Shown here one piece after another: positions 56,349 to 64,000 of a DNA stretch of 64,000 nt (the first letter of the stretch is position 1; the number at the start of each line of letters is the position of its first letter). The stretch covers positions 13,702,182 to 13,766,181 of the forward strand of contig CM030841.1 of NCBI GenBank assembly GCA_018105865.1. Direction: 5' to 3'. Source of the stretch: Metaphire vulgaris (lineage: Eukaryota; Annelida; Clitellata; Crassiclitellata; Megascolecidae). The notes beneath the pieces were generated by a model. That model was given only the letters and a program-made list of their open reading frames with translations, made no database searches and was not told where the DNA came from. Made by a program: the position numbers and the translations under genes.

Positions 56349-58303
56349 GCAGACGTTTTTACTGTGTGTTACAATAATAATGGCTAGAAGTTTGGAATGA
56401 ATTGCCTTTTGTGTTGTCAATTTTTGTCCATGTTTTTGCATAGTTTTAGTGAAACTTAGTGTCTTTATGTTCTTTTATTGCCAAGTAGTATGAGTAGATC
56501 TTTTGTTGTCTTTGACCTTTTGCAAACTCTGTATGTGTGTATATATATATATGTGTGCGTGCGTGTGTGTGTGTGTGTGTGTGTGCAATGAATATATTCA
56601 GTTTTCATTTGGTGCTAAAAGACACATTGACTGAGCAAATCGGTGATTGTGGATTGTGCAAAATAATGACGGAAATTACTTTTGTTACCACAAATGACCG
56701 TGTGTGACAGTTTCTTAATCTCTATTTCCCGTTATTGACTTTTAATTTTAGCTGATGAAAAACTCTTTGTGTAATCATCGTGACGAATTGTGTAAATTGT
56801 TTTTGGTTTCATATCTTGTTTATATAATATTGTCACTATGCAGCTTTAATTCGATATCTGAAGGTGCATAGTTTGCATGTTTGGTGTTTACTTTTTGTGT
56901 AAATGCTAATGAAGTAAAATGTGTTTTTCAGTGCCAGTAAACCAGACTTCTTGGCACTGCAGTCTCAAGTTTTAATTTTTGATAGGTTGTCATTTTATAA
57001 TTTTCAATCTCTTGTTACATTTAATCTGTAATGGCCTTTGATTCTGCATTTTATGCTCAGCTTAAGATTTGAAATACACGAGGCAAATACTACGGTATGC
57101 TTGATCAGTCACGTATATGCTGTAATATTTTTTCTCTGGATAGAAGAGCTACTCTAGGTACATGAGCTGCAGTGCAGATGTTATGGCTTGCTGCATGATA
57201 GTTTTTCATTGCAAATCTGTTTCATTCTATGGCCACAGTGTCATTTATATGCAGTTTGTTTTCTGTTTCCAGCAATAGATTTTGCACTGTGCAATTCCGC
57301 TGTCCTGCTTACCTGATTTGGAATTTATTTTATTGTTAGCTTTTGCTTTCCGTTAGAGGCCATGTAATCAAAAGCGGTGGCTTAATTTTATGCCAATAAT
57401 TATTTAGTTTTAGCCATTTTCTGGCCGTAATGCAATTTGGAATATGTTATAGTTCACATTGTTAGTCGCTGCATTATTATTTCATCGGTTGTATTTTAAA
57501 TTATGGAGGAACTGTTTTTAATAATCCTGGTTAGGATTATTTGTAGGAGCGTTGTTCTGTTATAAACTGAAAATCATATGTGTCTCTTTGTAAGTTTGCT
57601 GATGACTTTTGTATGATACATGTAGTTTTTATTCTGAAGTTGTTAGAACATGAAATATTTTATGTAATCATGTTGCGGTTTTGTTTTCTGTTAGTTAAGA
57701 TGTTGATTTTGTGAACGGTTTATGGTATATTATGCTTCTAGTATTCAGCGTAGTATATATGCAAAGTTAAATAATGGAGAGATTGTAGTTTCTATAATTT
57801 AACACAATATAGCAAAAGGCTTGGCGGGCAATGCAGAATTACTGCTCATTTTGGCAGTATTTTTAAGGAAAGGCTATGAATTATAATATTCAGAATGCTG
57901 GTGTTGGTGGCCATTGTGTGATATTAATATTGTGTTTGTGAGTCAAGTCATTATTTGGTGCAATTTCTGGTTGTTGACTTTATTGTTAACGTTCTACTAT
58001 GATTCATTTTCCTTTACAATGAGATCCAACCGAGTTATAATCATTAGCACAATTTGTGGAGGGACTGCTCCTGTAAAGGTACAAGATTTTAGTTTAGTTT
58101 GAATGTGTTTATTGAAATTGGAGATCTATGATCTATATGACAATGAAAGTGATTTTTAGCAAACACAGAGAACCCATATTGCCTAATTTACCGGTAGTGT
58201 CATATTTTGGCATATATCAAATAGTGTCCTAGGGACCTTGTTTATCTAGATGTCTGTGATGAGTGACCATAGATTATATGTAATAGATTATAAATAATAG
58301 GTT

Positions 58304-58305
<2 letters not shown>

Positions 58306-58364
<59 letters not shown>
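58306..58364. repeat. (AT)n microsatellite
   Basis: About 29 AT units in the T-rich region downstream of NLK. Confidence 0.95.
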
Positions 58365-58368
<4 letters not shown>

Positions 58369-61300
58369 ATCATCTGGACTAAACCTTACACATTGACTGC
58401 TGGCAAAGTTTTTCGTGTGGAGCCAGTACTATTTAGATCTTATAAACATAGGATCTTTGTGCTTCATGACATCTGTACAAAGTTCTCTATCCTTTATCTT
58501 TAGCTTGAAATATCATGTTGATTTGTGGTCATTTGGTTTGCCATTCCTTTCCTGGTGTATCAGGTTGTCCGTAGTGTGTCCTATCCGGTTCACACCCGCC
58601 CACTAAGCATACCTGCGTGCTCTGCCTGCTTATAATTTGAGGGTGCCATCGTCGCCATTGAAGAATTCACCATACCCTGGTCTGGGGTGCTTTCTGTCGT
58701 TAGCATTTGCTCCAACTGTCAAGTGCGCCAAACCATGTGGTTATTTACTGCCCCCTTCCTTTACTGGGCGCTGTGGATAGACTTATTTGATGGCAGCCTG
58801 GTAGCTAATCTGCTTCGTGGTTCCACTCTTCAACCAGTCATGCCCTTTTAGAGTTTGTCGCTGTTGATTTGCGACTGCTTATTCGTCAGGTTTTCACTTG
58901 TGTATTTCGCAGCTACGTTCCGTATCTGAAGGCCGTTCCACTATCCATTACCTGTGATGTGCAGCAGGGTTGGAGTGAGCTCTGCAGCCAGTCGCAGATG
59001 TAGCGATGTGCATATACGACGTCACTGGCTGCTCAGAGTAGTGACAAAAGCGCCACGTGTTATCACATTGCTAGCGGCCTGCGTGTTAAACTCTCAGAGT
59101 TGAATTTCCATTGTCCATATAAATAACCAGCCAACCTTCTTTGTCTCTTGAACTTTAAATATTTTCTAATTCTTGAATGTGCTGATTTTGCGGCTGCTTG
59201 TAATTCATCGCTCACTAGTGCCCGTAGCTATTTAGACTGTCGCTGTCTGTGAAGGTTATTCAGATTTGTAGTTTTGCAGCTTTTACTCTTCTGGCAGGTT
59301 ATTAGTTACCTATTTTGGGCTGTAATTTTTCTCAGACCAGACTTTTTAGTCAACATGTAGGGTGGTGATGCTGTGTTTATGTTTTGTGATAAGTACATTT
59401 TAAAATGGCTAATTTAAGTTATAGTACATAGGAATAAATAGGCATTGTAATCGGACAGTTGATTACCTTTGAATGTCTTAATGCTTGACTAAACTAATTG
59501 TGTTCAGTTGTAGGATATTATTTCACACAAAAACTTGGTAATATTCTTAAGTTGAGTTTACATTCGGTTCCTCTAGTTAATAACGATATTTTTGCATATG
59601 AAGTCATGAGATTGTGTTAAGCATTATCCATACATGATGTGAGCTTGTTCTCTTATGTAGAATATTTTCTCTTTGATCTTGGACATTTATTTTGCTGTGC
59701 TTTGAAATATCATTGGTCTAGGAAATAGTATTACCATATGTTAATTTTGCTCATTATACATGTGCAGGCTGGTGTAATATTTGGAACAAAAGTCATAATG
59801 AAATACAAGTTATGTGAATCTTTGTTTGTACATGTGGAGGTTTGTAATTCTGTGTTTTAGCTATTCAGTGTAATTGCATGGTACATCTGATCAGTGTATG
59901 CATCTATATACAAGCATGGCTCATTATCTAAAGTGAAGTTCTGTACTGATGACATTTATGGAATCGTGAATATCTAAGACTATTAGTTGTATCTCATTGT
60001 ACTTTTTGTATTTGTGATGTTGCCGACTATAATTATTCTCACTGTCATCACTTTTGACAAAATAAACTAGACGGAGTGCTTTATTTATTGTATATATATA
60101 GAGCTTAGAAAAATATTATGTGAAGTATTAACAAAACTTATTAAAGCAGGTTGGTTGTTGGTCTTAGTGTTTTACATTTTTGCTTAGTTTTGTGTTCCAT
60201 TTACACAGTAATTGTTGTCTTGTCTGTTTTATAAGTACCTCTTGATTAAAGTAATTTTGTTAGCTGCAGCTTAAAATTGACAAACAATGCTGTTAAATAT
60301 GTACTTTTGATGCCGTGACTTGTCGCATCGTTCATCGTGGTTAACTTTGATTTTTGAATTTATCTGAAAGGGTTAAGATGGCTGGCAGGTGTATTGTTTT
60401 GGTGTATAGTAAATATTGAAATTGATTGGCAAATATATCGTGTTATTATTGTGTGTATGTGTTAACTTCCAGAGTTATTATTGAACATTTTTGTAATTAC
60501 CTATATGTTAGTCTTCTATGTGTATGATTACCTTGAAAGTCTGTTTGTATTCTTCTCATGTAATAATTGCATCATGATATTTGTTTATGCACTATTCTCA
60601 ATCGCAATGACATTGAGCAACTGTTTAATTGCGTGTTTGGCTTTTGTTCTTATTACAATTAATTTCTATAAATTGCAAATGTAAGAGAAAAGTATAATTA
60701 TTTCGTTTAGGACTTTTGAGTATTAATTTTAAGTTTACTGTTAACACATATGAAATTATTAGTATTTATAAGAGATCTTAGTTTTATAAATTTCATGTTG
60801 AATCATCTTGCTTGTACTGAATTGTCTGATTCACAAACCACTAAAATGCAATTTTTAATGCATATATTTATCGAGTTATGTACATTATATGCAAATTATT
60901 GTTTATTCATCACAGATAACCGAACCGTTTGCAAACTGAGAAATGATGTGAGCAGATGCCTGTAATTTGTAGGGTTCTTATTTCAGACTTCTTTCTACAG
61001 ATGTGCATAAATTATGATGTATCTAGTGAAGAGCTTGTTGTAAATATATATCTTGTAGCTTCAGATGTGTATGTCATATACTGTTTATTTCTATACCAGA
61101 GCCTTTTCATAGAAGGAATTAGCATATGCACAGAATCGCTGTATCTAGTCTTCCAGATCCTAAGAGTATGAGATTTTGATTTTCTGAAATTGATCCCATT
61201 TCTATACTTTACTAGATAATATAAAAAACCTTTTGTTTACATGTCCAGTTACATGAATAGGCATTCATTCCAGCGCTCCAGTGATCCTTTCCCATTCTTT

Positions 61301-61680
61301 CTGTCTTTAATATATTGAACCAGATTTGAAGCTTTCTGTGGAAATCGGGCAACATGCTGTACAGATTTTGATTTTGTAATTTCTTCCAATTTCAGCAATG
61401 TAGTAAGTCTTGGAAACCAACTTCATTTATTATTGTTATTCATCAGTGTGTTAGGTACAGCTCTTGATATACATATCCATGTGTGATATGCATTAAGCGT
61501 ATTATCGGCACAGTTGGTGTTTAAAAAATAGTTACTTTGTGTAATTCTGCAATTGATGCTGTAGTTTGGCTTTCTATCATGGTAGCTCATGTTATCATTT
61601 CTAGTTATTTTCTCAAAAGTCTTTTACAGATCTATTAAAAGTTCTATAGTTTATTCTGTTTCTTAATATTGCACAAGGCA

Positions 61681-63311
61681 AACAAGTTTAACTAAAATGA
61701 CACGTCATCAACAAATGCGCTTTTAACTCATGAACATTACAGAAGCAAGACATACAAGTCAGGGAACATAGCATCACCTTGTGCTTACAAGATGGCAGAT
61801 TTTCATTGGTGCATTCTTTAGCACATCAGGCAAAATAAGAAACTGTATCTTGCTTCCATAAATGTAGGCATTCTGGAGTTATGCTGTCTGGCCAACCCTG
61901 TTGAAAGAATGCATTTGACTATTGTGTTGGATGATTGGATCCCAGTTGTTTTTTTAATTCCTTGAAACAACATGGCCGCTAAACACCAAGCAAAGTCAGC
62001 AATGATGGACTGATTGATGGTGCCCAGTCACTTGACCATCAAAAAATGCTACTGAGCTTACTAAATATAGGCAAGCACTCTCTGCTTGTCATAATACAAA
62101 TACAAGAGGTGTAATTTTCTTACTGAAATACCTCTACAATAAAACCATAGTTTAAAACTACAATGAGATATTATTAAAGCTCCTTATTAGTGCCTAAAAT
62201 GTCTGAAGTCCAATAGTTCATCCTCAATTAAATCATATCCCACACACTATCGGACTCTGCACTCTACAGCTAAATTATAGACCAACCACAAATCAGAATA
62301 AACAGCTGTCGTTGCATTACTTATGAACAATATTGTTGATCTATCCTACAAGCGCTATGCCAATAAATAGATTTTACTTACTTATGTTGCACTTAGTTTA
62401 TGAGTTGTGACTTGTGATACGCATGACTGTGACCAGCGCACCCTTTTGTGTTGATCATAGTGAAAATATCAAAGTAAGAATATACACAGACCCTTCAAGT
62501 CCCATTGTAAACTAGTTATTTCTGGACTGCCATATTGATTGATTGATTGAAGATAATTTATTTCAAACTCAAACTCAAAGTATCTATACATATGCAGAAC
62601 TAGTACAACTAAATAAGTAACATAATATGACCCTAATTTACAATGTAACAATTATGTAACACATAGGCTAATATGAGAGTTCATTGATAACATAGTAAAG
62701 GAGTTCATCAGATCAATATAATATTAAATATTAGCTAAAATATACGAATAACAGCATAATAAACAATTAATAAGTGGAATTTCGATATGATAAAGTCTTA
62801 TAACTTAAAGTTATAAGGCATCACTGCGATGACCCTTCAACTGAAAACTTAGCTATTCTAGGAATATGGCATGAGTAGCGTTAGTTATTCTATGCTTGTG
62901 ATGTACCTTTGGTCAACTGAGTGAATTTTAATGGTCTTCTTGCGTTTCAACATTTAATCCGAATTGACACGCCTACTGTTAAATCATACGCCATTCGTGT
63001 CTATTGTAGCGCCACAAAAATTACGATAAAACCAAGAGTGGATGTAATGTAGATCCAGAGAGGTGAACGCTTTACTAGTCGAGAGGTTGGCTGGTGTTGG
63101 TGTTATTGTTATTGTTTTTCGATCGATTTCTTGTTCTGTAGTTATGCTGGTAATAATATTACGACCGCCGTTTGTTCTATAGAATTTCTGTTTGACCTTT
63201 TGTCTGTGGGCGGAACGGGGGATTACAATCAGAACTGGTCGTCATGTAGCTGAAACTTATTACCGGCATAACTACTGCATCTCAAATGTTTTGTATTTGC
63301 TTTTCTTATAG
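61681..63311. other. Intergenic region upstream of the glutaminase gene
   Basis: No gene is supported. A (TTGA)n-like block followed by AAACTCAAACTCAAAG words lies near 62530-62580. The last 300 bases contain CpG-bearing sequence that may be promoter or leader exon for the glutaminase gene. Confidence 0.4.
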
Positions 63312-63329
63312 CGCAGGGCTATATATACA

Positions 63330-64000
63330 ATGAAAGCTACATGTATGTCATATGCGATGGTGACATCAGTGCAGCCTGTTCTGAGAAAGACTTTACAAAA
63401 GCTCAACGGTTTCAAGTACTGTGGATGTCTGTGCTTGACTCCAGAAAATGGTTATAAATATTTCCGCACTGAAGACATACAGACCAATGAACTGAAGGCA
63501 ACAGCTTCAAAGCCATATAAAGGGGAAGATAGTTTAGCAGGTTTCAGCTATCACCAGTTTCTTGATCACTTCTATGACCTTCTTCGTGAAGGTCAAGACA
63601 AAGCCCGTGTATCACGGCTTCTGAGGGGTATAAAAAATTCTGGATTGTGGAAAAATGACCTGCGTTTGGCAGAAACAATGAAGAAAATTGCCGATTTCCA
63701 TCTTAATTCCGGAGATGGTGTTGACATTTTGTTAGACAAGGAAGGCCTCAAGGACTGCATTCAGGACAATATAGTAATGATTCGAAAGGCATTTGTTGGA
63801 GACCTTGTAATTCCAGAATTTCCCAAGTTTTGCAATGTGATCGATGAAATTTACTGGGCATGCAGGTCCAACACGGGTGGTAGAGTGTCTACCTATATAC
63901 CACAGCTTGCAAGTTACAGTCCAGATTACTGGGGCATCTCCTTGTGTACGGTCGATGGACAGCGGCACGCTATTGGTGACGTCGAAGTTCCATTCACTGT
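63330..64000 (+). CDS. GLS: Glutaminase, kidney type (GLS/GLS2-like), N-terminal part
   Basis: Mitochondrial enzyme converting glutamine to glutamate and ammonia. One frame runs open from ATG 63330 to the window edge (223 codons), so the gene is truncated here. The first 40 residues are rich in Lys/Arg/Ser/Thr and nearly free of acids, as for a mitochondrial presequence. Residues about 80-170 match the glutaminase EF-hand-like domain: FYDLLREGQDKARVSRLLRG, then DLRLAETMKKI and GVDILLDKEGLKDCIQDNIV. The catalytic domain then begins with VSTYIPQLASYSPDYWGISL and CTVDGQRHAIGDVEVPF, matching the human DYIPQLAKFSPDLWGVS…CTVDGQRHSTGD region. The catalytic serine and ankyrin repeats lie beyond the edge. 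A splice-acceptor-like ttttcttatag precedes the ATG by 18 bases, suggesting a 5' UTR exon. No intron interrupts the visible 670 bases. Confidence 0.93.
   Translation, partial: MKATCMSYAMVTSVQPVLRKTLQKLNGFKYCGCLCLTPENGYKYFRTEDIQTNELKATASKPYKGEDSLAGFSYHQFLDHFYDLLREGQDKARVSRLLRGIKNSGLWKNDLRLAETMKKIADFHLNSGDGVDILLDKEGLKDCIQDNIVMIRKAFVGDLVIPEFPKFCNVIDEIYWACRSNTGGRVSTYIPQLASYSPDYWGISLCTVDGQRHAIGDVEVPFT

Larger units (their letters stand above)
55776..61680 (+). other. T-rich region downstream of NLK, probable long 3' UTR
   Basis: Almost 6 kb with no gene I can support and very few recognisable repeats, apart from (GT)n at 56550-56584 and (AT)n at 58306-58364. The plus strand is clearly rich in T over A, as in the NLK introns. 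The sequence looks A-richer from about 61.68 kb. Short frames here are hydrophobic (Phe/Leu/Ile) because of the T-richness. Confidence 0.45.

Overview
This window is animal nuclear DNA. It has spliced genes with GT-AG introns, AT-rich introns, many microsatellites and many small transposons. Gene content (an SLC25A44 carrier, BSDC1, a BCMA/TACI-type receptor, an alpha-crystallin small heat-shock protein, Nemo-like kinase, a kidney-type glutaminase) and moderate similarity to vertebrate proteins suggest a marine invertebrate. A deuterostome such as a hemichordate, echinoderm or cephalochordate relative is my guess; I cannot name the species.

Layout. 0.1-2.7 kb (-): SLC25A44-like mitochondrial carrier, running off the left edge. 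3.7-11.4 kb (+): BSDC1, nearly complete in nine exons. 11.4-13.7 kb: intergenic repeats. 13.7-22.8 kb (-): a five-coding-exon single-pass receptor of 267 residues whose cysteine-rich exon has the BCMA/TACI spacing; this is the most interesting gene here. 23-26.3 kb: transposon-rich spacer. 26.3-27.5 kb (-): last two exons of a gene I do not recognise. 27.6-33 kb: nested non-autonomous DNA transposons. 33.2-37.4 kb (-): two-exon small heat-shock protein with a TATA box and a perfect heat-shock element. 37.7-41.4 kb: LINE remnants, a hAT-like insertion with perfect target duplication, and a large fold-back element. 41.9-55.8 kb (+): Nemo-like kinase, ten coding exons joined in frame to 452 residues. 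55.8-61.7 kb: T-rich downstream stretch, probably long 3' UTR. 63.3-64.0 kb (+): start of a glutaminase gene, cut by the right edge.

The genes are unrelated housekeeping, signalling and stress genes and do not form a pathway. The dominant non-genic content is short inverted-repeat transposons. Ten or more show 8-bp duplications typical of hAT elements, one family shows 8-9 bp duplications, and two show TTAA. There is also a tRNA-derived SINE family with four copies, and LINE 3' ends. Exon boundaries were derived by hand from splice consensus, reading phase and remembered family proteins. No alignment or search was run, so all family assignments rest on recognition.
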